Of a DNA stretch of 64,000 nt, positions 51,392 through 63,059 are shown in pieces (the stretch's first letter is position 1; each line of letters opens with the position of its first letter). The stretch is taken from positions 124,001 through 188,000 of the forward strand of contig NZ_FQUT01000001.1 of NCBI RefSeq assembly GCF_900129245.1, written 5' to 3'. The notes below the pieces were generated by a model. It had not been told where the DNA came from. It ran no database searches and worked only from the letters and a program-made list of their open reading frames with translations. A program made the position numbers and the translations under genes. Origin of the DNA: Chryseobacterium arachidis. GTDB lineage: Bacteria > Bacteroidota > Bacteroidia > Flavobacteriales > Weeksellaceae.

Positions 51392-52504
51392 TTATTTTTT
51401 AATGATTTTCATTGATTTTGCTTCTCCCTGTTTCGTTTGAAGTTTGAGGATATAGGTATTGGCAGGCAATTCCGAAATATCTAATTTTTCTTCATTTCCT
51501 TTTAACCCAGTAAAGGTTTTCACTACCCTACCGTCTAAAGAATATAAGATCGCAGTACCAATTTCTTCTTTAGATTTCAGGGAAATAATCCCTGAAGTAG
51601 GATTGGGATAAACAGAAGCGGTGAATGTTTTCGCTTCAGTAACAGCCATCAGCGAGGTGTTAAGTTTACCAAAATATTGATATCCTCCTGCAATGATTTG
51701 TGTAGACGCTCCGGTGGAAGGATTCAGGCTGTAAACACCATTGCTTGTAGAGTAAAGATAATTGCCGTTTTCTGTTTGTATAGCTCCTCTTGGGCCTCCC
51801 ACAGGCCATTTGTTCAGGATATTTCCGTTAGCTGCAGAGATGAGATAAATTCCGGCGTTATTTCCTGCGCTGCTCAAGTTGGAAAAAACAGAGGCCAAAA
51901 TATTTCCGTCCAGTGTTTTATTAATTTGCTGAATTCCTGATAACACTCCCGACTGAACAAGATTTCCGGTTATAGTACCATTATACGAAATGGTTTGAAT
52001 TCCTTCGGTATTGAAAGACGTTACGTAAGCGGATCCAGAACCATTATCCAAAACATCAAAAGGAGATCCGATGGTAGTATAGTTACCCAATGAATTTCCC
52101 GAAAAATCAAATCTTTTGATAGAGTTTGCTGTAGCACCATTGGCCGTTCCGGCGACGGTAACCCAGACTTCATTATTCACGATATTCAGGCCTCGGATAT
52201 TGCTTAATCCTGCTGAAGACGGAATAGTAGAAGAGTAGCTGCCGTCAATATTACAAATATAAATGGCATTAGAGGTTTGATCGGAGATCCATATTTTGTT
52301 CTGAACCTGAATGATTCCTTTAATCGTTCCCGGATTTTGTGAAGTAAGATTGATGAAATTCGCATTAATGACCGATCCGTCTGTGGCACTTAGCTTGGCA
52401 ACAGTTTTTGTGGTAGAATTAATGGCTAAAATGCTTGTCTGTGCGTTGGAATAATTGATCAGGAAAATACCTAAAACGAAATAAAAAGATAATTTTTGTA
52501 ACAT
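51392..52504 (-). CDS. T9SS-sorted secreted protein with beta-propeller-like repeats
   Basis: This 370-residue protein has an N-terminal signal peptide (SFYFVLGIFLINYSNAQ) and a C-terminal type A sorting domain of the type IX secretion system (SVYPNPTSGIISLKSKEEIG, LYSLDGRVVKTF, NTYILKLQTKQGEAKSMKI). The middle has repeated strands like an NHL or SMP-30-type propeller (GTIKGIIQVQNKIWIS, IRGLNIVNNEVWVTVAG, GPRGAIQTENGNYLYST). It is exported and anchored or released at the surface. The substrate is unknown. It ends at the shared terminator. Confidence 0.8.
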   Translation of the reverse strand: MLQKLSFYFVLGIFLINYSNAQTSILAINSTTKTVAKLSATDGSVINANFINLTSQNPGTIKGIIQVQNKIWISDQTSNAIYICNIDGSYSSTIPSSAGLSNIRGLNIVNNEVWVTVAGTANGATANSIKRFDFSGNSLGNYTTIGSPFDVLDNGSGSAYVTSFNTEGIQTISYNGTITGNLVQSGVLSGIQQINKTLDGNILASVFSNLSSAGNNAGIYLISAANGNILNKWPVGGPRGAIQTENGNYLYSTSNGVYSLNPSTGASTQIIAGGYQYFGKLNTSLMAVTEAKTFTASVYPNPTSGIISLKSKEEIGTAILYSLDGRVVKTFTGLKGNEEKLDISELPANTYILKLQTKQGEAKSMKIIKK

Positions 52505-52618
52505 AGAATAAGGATTTGGAATTAATATCAGTAAGTTAATAAATTTAATTTATTTAAATGTATTTTTTATAGGATAATATTAATTAAAATAAGAAATTTT
52601 CAAAATAATTTATAATAA

Positions 52619-52655
52619 AAATATCCCGAAAGGATGTCTTTCGGGATATTTTATA
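52619..52655. terminator. Terminator after the S46 peptidase gene
   Basis: AATATCCCGAAAG and CTTTCGGGATATT form a 13-bp stem over a short GATGT loop. It serves the minus-strand peptidase gene. The rest of 52505-52673 shows nothing else. Confidence 0.85.
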
Positions 52656-52673
52656 TTGTAATGTTGATCCAGA

Positions 52674-54812
52674 TTATTTAATAACCTTCATTTCATCGAT
52701 CAGCCATTTGGAGTCGGCATATTTATCAATAATGAAAAGAATATATTTGGTATCAACCATGATATTTCTGCTGAAGCGTGGGTCGTAATTGATATCACTC
52801 ATCGTTCCTTCCCACTGTCTGTCGAAGTTTAATCCTACAAGATTTCCGTTGGCGTCAAGAGCCGGACTTCCTGAGTTTCCACCCGTTGTGTGGTTGGTTG
52901 CAGTAAATCCTACAGGAACATCACCTGTTTTATCCTTATAGTTTCCAAAATCTTTTTTGTTGTAAAGATCGATCAGTTTTTTAGGAACATCAAATTCATA
53001 ATCCCCCGGAATATATTTCTCCATAACTCCCGCCAAATGAGTCTGATAGTTGTAAGAAACCGCATCTCTTGGTGAAGAACCTTTTACTTTTCCGTATGTT
53101 ACACGAAGTGTAGAGTTAGCATCCGGGAAGAATTTTTTGTCTTTATCCGTTGCCATTTGCTGTGCCATGAAAGTCTTTTGTAAAGCATCGATTTTCGTCT
53201 GTAGAGATGTGTACTGAGGATCTGCTTTCGTCATATACGTATCTCTTAGAGAAATGTAAAGCTGATAAACAGGATCTTTTTTCAGGGTTTTGATCAATTT
53301 ATCCTGATTAGAAAATGCTTTTTCTACGTCTTTGCTTAAAGATGCACCATTCACTTCAGCTCTTCCTGTAATGATTGAGTTTTTAGAAGTATCTTCAAAA
53401 GAAATGATATTCTGCATTTCATTTTTATACTTATCAAATCCTGCCGGCAAGAATTGCGGAGCCGTTTTGTTGGCATATAACGACAATAATTTAGCCGTTA
53501 CTTTAGAATCTAATTCTGCACTGTAGTCTTTGTAAAAAGAAGTCAGCCTGTTTTTGAAGGCGGTTGTTCCTTTTTCATCCATTCTTCCGGCTTCTACCGA
53601 AGAAATGTAGTTGTAATAAAGGCTGGCAAGCATTAAAGTCTCTGCATTTCTGATGGTTTCAGAGTAATAGGCATTATTTAATGCAAACGGAGCCTGGTCG
53701 TTGTATAGTTTATTTAATTGATCTAAAGTTGTCTTTACATCAGGATTTTTAGAAACCAAAGATCCTTCGTACATTACTTTTTTCTCAACAGCATTGGATT
53801 TTTTCAGACCTTCCACTTCGCCGATCCATTTTTTCCAATAGTTGGCAACAGAAGCATATTTGGATGCATATTTGATACGGGTTGCATCGTCGGTACGCAT
53901 TTTTTCATCCAGAGTTTTCAGAGCGACATCTCTCACCGCAATTCTCGCAGGATCAATCTCTTTCATGATTTTTTCAACAGCGATGGCAGGAAGATATTCG
54001 GTAGTTCTTCCCGGGAACCCAAACACGAAAGTGAAATCGTTCTCGTTTTTATCTTTGATAGAAACTGGAAGATAATGCTTTGGTACGTAAGGAACATTGT
54101 CTTTTGAATATTCGGCTGGCTTATTATTTTTGTCAGCATAAATTCTGAACATCGAGAAATCTCCCGTATGTCTCGGCCACACCCAGTTATCGGTATCAGA
54201 ACCAAATTTCCCTATGCTTTGTGGCGGTGCACCTACCAAACGAATATCTTTATAGGTTTCAATAGTATAGGCATAAAATTTATTTCCGTAATACATTGAT
54301 TTTACAGAAATCGACTGGTAAGGTTCTGTTTTCTGAGAGTTTTTATAAATCTCAATATTTTTGGCAATCTGTTTAGAAAGTTCGGGTTCCTGAAGATTAT
54401 CCGTCCCCTCCAAAATTTGTGTGGATACATCTTTAATATCAACAATAAAATCTACCGTAACTCCAGGATTCGGAAGCTCTCCTTCAGGATTTTTTGCCCA
54501 GAAACCGTTGGATAAAAGATCATTCTCAACGGTTGAATGTGCCTGAATTTGTCCGTAACCACAGTGGTGATTCGTTAGTAATAAACCTTTTGGCGAAATA
54601 ATTTCCGCAGTACATCCACCGTTGAATTGCACTACAGCATCTTTTATACTTGCTTTTTGAGGATTGAAGATATCTTTTGCAGAGATTTTCATTCCTAAAT
54701 CTTTCATTTCCTTTTCATTAAGCTCTGTTGGAATCCACATTCCACCATATTGCTGTGCAAACGTCATCGCAGCCGGCAAAAGAAATACAGATAAAAGTAT
54801 CTTTTTTGTCAT
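52674..54812 (-). CDS. S46 family dipeptidyl peptidase, DPP11 type
   Basis: I start at ATG 54810-54812 (MTKKILLSVFLLPAAMTFAQ), giving 712 residues with a clear signal peptide; this is the normal length of the family. The catalytic His is in LLTNHHCGYGQIQ and the Ser in TTGGNSGSPALDANG. Counting the first Ser of GNSGS as Porphyromonas number 655, the residue 18 positions later is Arg (NFDRQWEG), matching Arg673 of DPP11, where DPP7 has Gly. This predicts cleavage after Asp or Glu. Such periplasmic enzymes help asaccharolytic Bacteroidota use peptides. The Arg-based assignment is inference from known family rules. Confidence 0.85.
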   Translation of the reverse strand: MTKKILLSVFLLPAAMTFAQQYGGMWIPTELNEKEMKDLGMKISAKDIFNPQKASIKDAVVQFNGGCTAEIISPKGLLLTNHHCGYGQIQAHSTVENDLLSNGFWAKNPEGELPNPGVTVDFIVDIKDVSTQILEGTDNLQEPELSKQIAKNIEIYKNSQKTEPYQSISVKSMYYGNKFYAYTIETYKDIRLVGAPPQSIGKFGSDTDNWVWPRHTGDFSMFRIYADKNNKPAEYSKDNVPYVPKHYLPVSIKDKNENDFTFVFGFPGRTTEYLPAIAVEKIMKEIDPARIAVRDVALKTLDEKMRTDDATRIKYASKYASVANYWKKWIGEVEGLKKSNAVEKKVMYEGSLVSKNPDVKTTLDQLNKLYNDQAPFALNNAYYSETIRNAETLMLASLYYNYISSVEAGRMDEKGTTAFKNRLTSFYKDYSAELDSKVTAKLLSLYANKTAPQFLPAGFDKYKNEMQNIISFEDTSKNSIITGRAEVNGASLSKDVEKAFSNQDKLIKTLKKDPVYQLYISLRDTYMTKADPQYTSLQTKIDALQKTFMAQQMATDKDKKFFPDANSTLRVTYGKVKGSSPRDAVSYNYQTHLAGVMEKYIPGDYEFDVPKKLIDLYNKKDFGNYKDKTGDVPVGFTATNHTTGGNSGSPALDANGNLVGLNFDRQWEGTMSDINYDPRFSRNIMVDTKYILFIIDKYADSKWLIDEMKVIK

Positions 54813-54969
54813 AATCAAAATTTTGCCCCAATTTACAAAGAAAATATGAGTTTTGAAGTTTAAAGTTTTGAGTTTAATGTTTTTAGTATGAAGATAAAAT
54901 TGAGAACTCAGACTTTCAAATTTGTATGTTTTTAGAGAGAAATTGGAGAGATTTTCCAGTCTTTTTTAT

Positions 54970-55614
54970 CTAAAACTGATAGGCGATTATTTTTTCATCT
55001 TCCATAAGGTTTTTCATTAAAGCTTCGTGATGCTGGCTATTTCCGGATATAATCCAGGTGGTTGCTAAGTTTCCCTGTGTATATTGCTGTTTGGAAAGGA
55101 GGAATTTTAAATTGTTTTTCTGAAAAAGTTCTTCGCAATGTTTAACGTCATGATAAGTGGTAACCGCTATTTTGTATTCCCTGATTTTATGTTTTTTATC
55201 AATAAATCTTTCAAAATAAGTTAAAGAATTAAGAACAATCAGAACCAAAACAGTTCCCAGCAACGAAAGGTAAACATAGCCTGAACCTACGGCCATCCCG
55301 ATGGAAGCTGTGGCAAAAATAGTAGTTGCAGTGGTAATTCCGTCTATTTTATTGTCTCCTTTAAAAATAACACCGGCGCCCAGAAAACCAATTCCGGTAA
55401 TGATATTGGCTGCCAGACGATCCGGATTGGCAACTCCAATTTTAATGGAAAGAATGGTGAACAGACAAGACCCGAAGCAAACCAGAATAAAGGTGCGTAA
55501 TCCCGCAGATTTGTTTCTGTATTCACGTTCTGTCCCAATAAAAATCCCGAGAAGTACGGAAATAAATATCAACAGCAATTCGTTTTGAATAGAATGATCC
55601 TTTAAAAATTCCAT
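54970..55614 (-). CDS. MgtC/SapB family membrane protein
   Basis: This 214-residue protein matches MgtC/SapB: LGIFIGTEREYRNKSAGLRTF with the family's conserved acidic and basic residues, then LAANIITGIGFLGAGVIFKG, and TATTIFATASIGMAVGSGY. Four or five transmembrane segments are in the first 150 residues, and the last 65 are a soluble ACT-like domain. MgtC proteins are linked to growth in low magnesium and to regulation of membrane ATPase; the exact role is uncertain here. It is a single gene with no operon partner. Confidence 0.85.
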   Translation of the reverse strand: MEFLKDHSIQNELLLIFISVLLGIFIGTEREYRNKSAGLRTFILVCFGSCLFTILSIKIGVANPDRLAANIITGIGFLGAGVIFKGDNKIDGITTATTIFATASIGMAVGSGYVYLSLLGTVLVLIVLNSLTYFERFIDKKHKIREYKIAVTTYHDVKHCEELFQKNNLKFLLSKQQYTQGNLATTWIISGNSQHHEALMKNLMEDEKIIAYQF

Positions 55615-55702
55615 CTTTTTACAGTTTTAACGTATTAAAATTACAATAATTCTTTTGATATAAGGGCAAATGACTATATTGTGTTTGTAATAAAAACTGA
55701 AG

Positions 55703-56407
55703 ATGTTTCCTCAAAAATTAGAAAGAGCGATTGAAAATTTGTACTCAGTATTTTCTAAATACGAACTCAATTCCAAAATTATTGGATGCCCTTGTTGTGT
55801 TTCTGATTCGGATAAAGATAAAATACATAGCAAGGAATTGAGAGATTTACAGGAAGAAGATCTCACACGATACGCTTTGAAAGCAATGACAACTTTTGGT
55901 AATGTGAATGATTTTAAACATTTTTTGCCAAGAATATTAGAGCTTTTAGTAGATGATCATTTAGGCGTTTCTATTGTTGTGATTTTCGGAAAACTGGATT
56001 ATGGACATTGGAAAACCTGGGAGCCGGATGAGCAGGAAGCAATTGAAATTTTCCTTTTTGAATGGTGGGAATATTACCTTAAGAAAATGACTTATTTTGA
56101 TAATGATTTATTTTACGGAATTTATAAACTGACAAAAGATATTGACCAATTATTACAACTTTGGAATGTTAATATTACTGAAAATAGCTTTATAATTTAC
56201 GTAGACTTTATTCAAAACCATTATCAGGACTTTATAAATGAAAAAGATAGGTCTAAAGATTTTGACGAAAAGGATTATGATAAATTTTTAAAATGGAGTA
56301 AAGAAAATGTAAAAAACCTTGAAATAGGATTTTATCTTTATGAAAATGAAAATCAAAGATTTGCAAGAGAGATTTCCGATGCGTTATATGTTTTTGAGCA
56401 TAGTTAA
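55703..56407 (+). CDS. Uncharacterised protein with a CPCC motif
   Basis: This 234-residue protein has no signal peptide or membrane segment. The motif IIGCPCCVSDSD near residues 25-38 could bind a metal such as zinc. The rest is alpha-helical and aromatic-rich (YGHWKTWEPDEQEAIEIFLF, WWEYYLKKMTYF). I do not recognise the family. Similar proteins in my memory occur in varied bacteria without a known role; an immunity-type function cannot be excluded. Divergent from mgtC-like gene; the region between has only AT-rich DNA and a near-match to a -7 element. Confidence 0.5.
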   Translation: MFPQKLERAIENLYSVFSKYELNSKIIGCPCCVSDSDKDKIHSKELRDLQEEDLTRYALKAMTTFGNVNDFKHFLPRILELLVDDHLGVSIVVIFGKLDYGHWKTWEPDEQEAIEIFLFEWWEYYLKKMTYFDNDLFYGIYKLTKDIDQLLQLWNVNITENSFIIYVDFIQNHYQDFINEKDRSKDFDEKDYDKFLKWSKENVKNLEIGFYLYENENQRFAREISDALYVFEHS

Positions 56408-56410
56408 AAT

Positions 56411-56438
56411 AAAAAAGACTGCCTGAAAAGACAGCCTT
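56411..56438 (-). terminator. Terminator after ligA
   Basis: On the minus strand AAGGCTGTC pairs with GGCAGTCTT using two G-U pairs, followed by a run of T. It lies between the convergent ends of the CPCC gene and ligA. Confidence 0.65.
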
Positions 56439-56458
56439 TATAACGATATTTCTGTTTT

Positions 56459-58480
<2,022 letters not shown>

Positions 58481-58484
58481 TCAG

Positions 58485-58492
58485 CAAAAATA
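58485..58492 (-). promoter_or_regulatory. -7 promoter element of ligA
   Basis: On the minus strand TATTTTTG matches TAnnTTTG and lies 19 nt before the ligA ATG, giving a leader of around 13 nt. Confidence 0.5.
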
Positions 58493-58680
58493 ATTAAAGT
58501 AATTCCAATTTAAAAAATAAGGGAATTAAATATTCTGAGAAAATTAAAAAGATGTAACATATTCCAATGAATTGATTTTGTATAGGATAAAATTCCTGTT
58601 TACATTGATTTAACATAATGTTATAATTTAATTGAAAAATTCTTAAAACTCCCGTAAACAAGCGTCTACCGAAGTCAGGA

Positions 58681-58688
58681 TACCTTTG
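58681..58688 (+). promoter_or_regulatory. -7 promoter element of the Oar-like receptor gene
   Basis: TACCTTTG matches TAnnTTTG and ends 19 nt before ATG 58708. Sequence between 58493 and 58680 is AT rich with no other clear feature. Confidence 0.6.
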
Positions 58689-58707
58689 CGCCAGCTAAAT
58701 TTTGATA

Positions 58708-61700
58708 ATGAGAAAAGTAAAGATTGTATTGGGATTGTTGTTCTTGAGTTTCGGAACGTTTGCATATGCACAAACTACTCAGGCTTCGATTGTAGGGAAA
58801 GTAACGGGAGTTGGAAAAACGGCTCAGGAAAAAGTGAAAGTAACGATTATCAACGAATCGACAGGTTTTAAAACAGAAACGGAAACCAACTCAAAAGGAG
58901 AATATATTTTCAAGGAAATTCCTTTGGGCGGACCGTATACAGTAATCGTAAATGATGAAAAAAGGGAAGGTTATAACGTTAACTTTGGCGATCAGGTAAC
59001 GGTAAACATGGATCTGGGCAGTGAAAAATCCATTGAAGAAGTGGTTGTCGTTGGAAATCTGAAAAACAAAATCGGAAACCTGGGTGCTGCAACATCAATG
59101 TCTGCTAAAAATATTGCGGTTTTACCTGTAAACGGAAGAAACTTTACCAATTTGGCGGAGCTTTCTCCTCTCAGTGGTAAAAACGGAAGTATTTCCGGGC
59201 AGCTGAGTTCTTCCACGAACTTTACAATTGATGGAATGACGGCGAAAAATCCGACTTCAGCGGGTGCAACAACCAGCCGAAGTGGTGCTCCTTTTTCAAT
59301 TTCTATGGAAGCAGTTCGTGAATTTAAAATTACAACCAACCAATACGATGTTACGCTGGGAAGAAGCGGAGGAGGAACGATAAGTGCGGTTACAAAATCA
59401 GGAACGAACAAATTTTCAGGAAGTGCCTGGGAATATTTAAGAACAAACTGGCTTTCGAGCAAATATGATATCAGAGGAAATAAAATTAATAATGATTTCT
59501 CTACGTCTCAGTTCGGGTTCTCTTTGGGTGGTCCGATTATTAAGAATAAACTGCATTTCTTCGTTGCGTGGGATCATCAGCTGGATTCACGACCGTTGCA
59601 GATTGCAGATATCAAATCTCACGACGACGAGTTGAGATTAAATACAACCACAGCAACTTTAAATAAATTCCTAGACATTGCAAGAGCAAAATATGGCGTT
59701 GGAAATTCACCGCAATTTGGAAGTTTTGATAAAGTGAGAAATTCGGACGCTGCATTTTTACGTTTAGACTGGCAAATCAATGATAAAAACTTACTGACAT
59801 TAAGAAACAATTTTACTTACGATTTAAATAAAAACGGGTTAGGAGACAACACAGCAATCAATGCTTTTGAATCTTATGGAAATGATAAAAACCTGGATAA
59901 CAGTTTATTATTGACTTTAAGATCCAACCTGAAACCTAACATGACCAACGAATTAAAGGCTCAATACCTTTACACAGCGCAGGACAGCTACCAAAATGAT
60001 GAATTGGGGCACGCTCTTCCGAGAGCGATCGTTGAAAATATTGTTTCCAGCATTGATGGAAAGGATAAAGCAACGAATATTCAGATCGGAGGTCACCGCT
60101 TCGGGCAGGAAAGTTTCAGAAATAATGTTTTCCAGCTTGTCGACAATTTATATTATAATACAGATAAAATCAAATATACTTTCGGAGCAGATCTCATGTA
60201 CACGATGGCAAAATCGATCTACGGAAGTGAGGTGAACGGAAGATTCCATTTCAGAGAAAATCCTAGCGCAAATGGCGGTGATAATTTATATAATTTTAAC
60301 AATCTTATCGCGTACAGATTTTACAGAGAAGTTCCTTTGATGGATGATCCTTCAGTGAAATCCAATATTTACAACTTGGGAGTTTACGGGCAGATTCAGA
60401 CCAAAATTGCTAAAGGTTTAGATTTAATGGCTGGTTTAAGATTAGACTACGGAGGTTATCCGAAAGCAGAACTTAACCAAAAATTGTATGATGAAATGGG
60501 CATCAGAACAGATAATCAGATCAAGTCATTCATCATTCAGCCAAGATTCCAGTTTGATTGGAATATTAATGAAGGTAACAAAGATTTCTTAAAATTCGGA
60601 GCCGGTATTTTCTCATCTGATATTAATAATTATATGATTATCAATAATTTGGTTTTTGATGGCAGACATTTGGCAACGGTAGATGTGACTGGTAAAGATG
60701 TTCCTGTTCCGGACTTCAATAGCTATAGAAATGATTACAGCACAGTTCCTACATTGGCTCAGAACCAAATTCCAACCATTAATTATACTGGGAAAGACGC
60801 TAAAATTCCTGTGGTTTACAAAGCGAATATTTCTTACACGCATTTCTTCAACGAAAGATTCAGAGCGGGAGTGGCAGGTTATATGGCTTTAGGAAGAAAC
60901 AACTATTTCTATTATGACAGAAACATGCAGGCAAACCCATATTTCACTTTGGATAATGAAGGGGGAAGAGGAGTTTACGTTTCTGCCGCTACCATTGCTG
61001 CCAACGGAACGATGAACTGGAAAGACGGAAGAATCAACAAGAATTTCGGAAGAGTTCTGGAATTGGTAAGCGACGGAAAGGTGAACCAGTTTTCATTTGT
61101 AGTCGATACAAGCTACCGTTACTGGAAAGACGGTGAGATCACGGCAAGTTACACTTGGGCAGACATTAAAGACAATACTTCCTATAATGGAAACGTAGCG
61201 AATTCTGCAACGTTGTCAACTCCGGTTGCAAGCGATCCGAGAGACCTGAGAATGACCTATTCAGACAACCAGTTTAGAAACAAAGTGGTTATTTATGGTA
61301 ACTCACCGACGATTGCAGGATTTACTTTGGGGATCAGATACGCCGGAATGGGCGGAACACGTTTCTCTTTAACGGCAGGTGGAAACGTAAACGGAGATTT
61401 TGTTGATAGCAACGATCTGGCATATATCTTCCCGAATCTTACCCAAACCTTAATTGATAATCCTGAAGTAGGAAAAGCATTGAAAAACTACATCACAGAT
61501 TACAACAACAAGATTGCAGAAAGAAACGGCGGAAAGAACGGATTCTATGGAGTTTGGGACGTTCGTGTCGCAAAAAAGATCAAGTTTGAAAAAATTGGGG
61601 CATTTGAACTTTCGGTTGATATTTTCAACGTGGCTAACTTGCTTAACAAAGAATGGGGCGTTAATAAATCTTACGGAAATACAGCGCTTTACAGAATTAC

Positions 61701-61812
61701 AGGATTCGATCCGGTTACGAAACAGCTTAAATACAGCTTGAACACAAGCGGACTGGAGCCATTATCAGGAAATCCTTACCAGATTCAGATTGGAGCAAAA
61801 TATTCATTCTAA
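58708..61812 (+). CDS. TonB-dependent outer-membrane receptor, Oar-like
   Basis: ATG 58708 is used rather than the in-frame TTG, giving 1034 residues with a signal peptide (MRKVKIVLGLLFLSFGTFAYA). Residues about 25-110 are a carboxypeptidase-regulatory-like domain (ASIVGKVTGVGKTAQEKVKV, TNSKGEYIFKEIPLGGPY). The TonB box and plug follow (EEVVVVGNLKNKIGNL, SGKNGSISGQLSSSTNFTID). The barrel is large with many aromatic strands, ending in NPYQIQIGAKYSF, the normal C-terminal Phe for outer-membrane insertion. The architecture fits the Oar/OmpA-like group. Substrate is not predictable. Confidence 0.88.
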   Translation: MRKVKIVLGLLFLSFGTFAYAQTTQASIVGKVTGVGKTAQEKVKVTIINESTGFKTETETNSKGEYIFKEIPLGGPYTVIVNDEKREGYNVNFGDQVTVNMDLGSEKSIEEVVVVGNLKNKIGNLGAATSMSAKNIAVLPVNGRNFTNLAELSPLSGKNGSISGQLSSSTNFTIDGMTAKNPTSAGATTSRSGAPFSISMEAVREFKITTNQYDVTLGRSGGGTISAVTKSGTNKFSGSAWEYLRTNWLSSKYDIRGNKINNDFSTSQFGFSLGGPIIKNKLHFFVAWDHQLDSRPLQIADIKSHDDELRLNTTTATLNKFLDIARAKYGVGNSPQFGSFDKVRNSDAAFLRLDWQINDKNLLTLRNNFTYDLNKNGLGDNTAINAFESYGNDKNLDNSLLLTLRSNLKPNMTNELKAQYLYTAQDSYQNDELGHALPRAIVENIVSSIDGKDKATNIQIGGHRFGQESFRNNVFQLVDNLYYNTDKIKYTFGADLMYTMAKSIYGSEVNGRFHFRENPSANGGDNLYNFNNLIAYRFYREVPLMDDPSVKSNIYNLGVYGQIQTKIAKGLDLMAGLRLDYGGYPKAELNQKLYDEMGIRTDNQIKSFIIQPRFQFDWNINEGNKDFLKFGAGIFSSDINNYMIINNLVFDGRHLATVDVTGKDVPVPDFNSYRNDYSTVPTLAQNQIPTINYTGKDAKIPVVYKANISYTHFFNERFRAGVAGYMALGRNNYFYYDRNMQANPYFTLDNEGGRGVYVSAATIAANGTMNWKDGRINKNFGRVLELVSDGKVNQFSFVVDTSYRYWKDGEITASYTWADIKDNTSYNGNVANSATLSTPVASDPRDLRMTYSDNQFRNKVVIYGNSPTIAGFTLGIRYAGMGGTRFSLTAGGNVNGDFVDSNDLAYIFPNLTQTLIDNPEVGKALKNYITDYNNKIAERNGGKNGFYGVWDVRVAKKIKFEKIGAFELSVDIFNVANLLNKEWGVNKSYGNTALYRITGFDPVTKQLKYSLNTSGLEPLSGNPYQIQIGAKYSF

Positions 61813-61828
61813 TTAGGATGTGAAATTA

Positions 61829-61914
61829 TGAATGGTCAGTTTTGAACTTATTTCATTGTCAATTCAGTTTTATTTAAATGACTATTGACTTGCGAAGCAA
61901 AATTGACCATTCAC
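61829..61914. repeat. Imperfect inverted repeat, possible small mobile element
   Basis: TGAATGGTCAGTTTTG at 61829-61844 is nearly the reverse complement of AAAATTGACCATTCA at 61899-61913. The inner sequence also has TTGAC-type segments in both orientations. This is typical of small palindromic dispersed repeats; only one copy is seen here. Confidence 0.5.
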
Positions 61915-61925
61915 TTAAATTTATA

Positions 61926-61933
61926 TACCTTTA
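61926..61933 (+). promoter_or_regulatory. Possible -7 promoter element of the phosphodiesterase gene
   Basis: TACCTTTA is one base from TAnnTTTG and lies 44 nt before ATG 61978. Confidence 0.4.
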
Positions 61934-61977
61934 ACAAAAAGTTGAAAGACTTTTGTTTTAAATATCTAATTTATATT

Positions 61978-62721
61978 ATGAAAAAAATTATCTTAGGGTT
62001 AGCAGTTTTAAGTACAGTTATCATGAAGGCACAAACCCAGATTGTCGCGCACAGAGGTTATTGGCAGACGCAGCCACCGACAACAGAAAACTCCTTGAAA
62101 TCGTTGGAGAATGCGCAGAACTTGAAGATTTATGGAGCAGAGTTCGATGTGAGAATGACGAAAGATGGTGTTTTGGTTGTAAACCACGATGAGCATCACG
62201 CGAAAATGGAAATTTCTGAAACCGATTTTAAAGAATTAAAGAAAGTAAAATTATCAAACGGTGAAGATTTCCCTACTTTAAAGGATTATCTGAAGCAAGG
62301 GAAAAAAGACAAAGCTTTACGATTGGTTGTTGAAATAAAGCCGGATAAAACCAAGGAAAAAGAAGATGAATTGACGGCAAAAACAATCAAAATGATCAAG
62401 GATATGAAGTTGGGAGGTCAATGCGATTTTATTTCTTTCAGCTTAAATATTTGCAAGGAAATTAAAAAACTGGAACCAAGTTTTAAAGTTCAGTATTTAA
62501 AAGGAGAATTATCTCCACAACAGATCAAAGAAGAAGGTTTAGACGGAATCGACTATCATTTCAGTGTATTCCAGAAAAATCCGACATGGATTGCTGATGC
62601 GAAAGCTTTGGGATTAATCACCAATGCATGGACAGTGAATGATGTTGCTGTTGCAGATGAATTAAAAAAGCAGGGAATAGGATTTATTACAACCAACATT
62701 CCTGATCAGCTCAAAAAGTAA
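61978..62721 (+). CDS. Glycerophosphodiester phosphodiesterase (GDPD family), secreted
   Basis: I start at ATG 61978, which gives a signal peptide (MKKIILGLAVLSTVIMKAQ) and 247 residues; the longer upstream frame has no reason to be translated. The GDPD signature is complete: IVAHRGYWQ, TENSLKSLENA, YGAEFDVRMTKDGVLVVNHDEHH, and VVEIKPDK. The catalytic HRG and HD residues and the metal-binding Glu/Asp pair are all present. It hydrolyses glycerophosphodiesters to glycerol 3-phosphate and an alcohol, in the periplasm here. A terminator follows. Confidence 0.9.
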   Translation: MKKIILGLAVLSTVIMKAQTQIVAHRGYWQTQPPTTENSLKSLENAQNLKIYGAEFDVRMTKDGVLVVNHDEHHAKMEISETDFKELKKVKLSNGEDFPTLKDYLKQGKKDKALRLVVEIKPDKTKEKEDELTAKTIKMIKDMKLGGQCDFISFSLNICKEIKKLEPSFKVQYLKGELSPQQIKEEGLDGIDYHFSVFQKNPTWIADAKALGLITNAWTVNDVAVADELKKQGIGFITTNIPDQLKK

Positions 62722-62748
62722 TTTTTTAAATTTAGTAGCCGATTATAC

Positions 62749-62782
62749 CAGTCTGTCTCTTTATTGAGACGGACTGTTTTTT
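62749..62782 (+). terminator. Rho-independent terminator after the phosphodiesterase gene
   Basis: AGTCTGTCTC pairs with GAGACGGACT over a TTTATT loop, with TTTTTTT after it. Confidence 0.85.
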
Positions 62783-63035
62783 TATCGGGTTAAATAGTAA
62801 ATAATTTTAACCTGTTATTGAATTGTGGTATTTCTGTGGTATATTTTATTTTCTCAGGAAAAGACAATAAAATTAGATAAATAAACGCAAGCTTTTATAT
62901 TAAAAATCCTTAATTATTTTAACCTGTTGTTAACCAAATGTATGTGTTTTTTTGTTAAAATTAAATTAGTATGATGTTTAATAATTCTTTAATAAACGTT
63001 AAAATAGTATTAAAGTCATACTCATAATGTCGTTT

Positions 63036-63043
63036 TAATTTTG
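63036..63043 (+). promoter_or_regulatory. -7 promoter element of the SusC-like gene
   Basis: TAATTTTG matches TAnnTTTG and ends 16 nt before ATG 63060, giving a leader of around 10 nt. The remaining 62783-63035 region is AT rich; I see no gene in it. Confidence 0.55.
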
Positions 63044-63059
63044 CGCAAACAAAAAGGAT

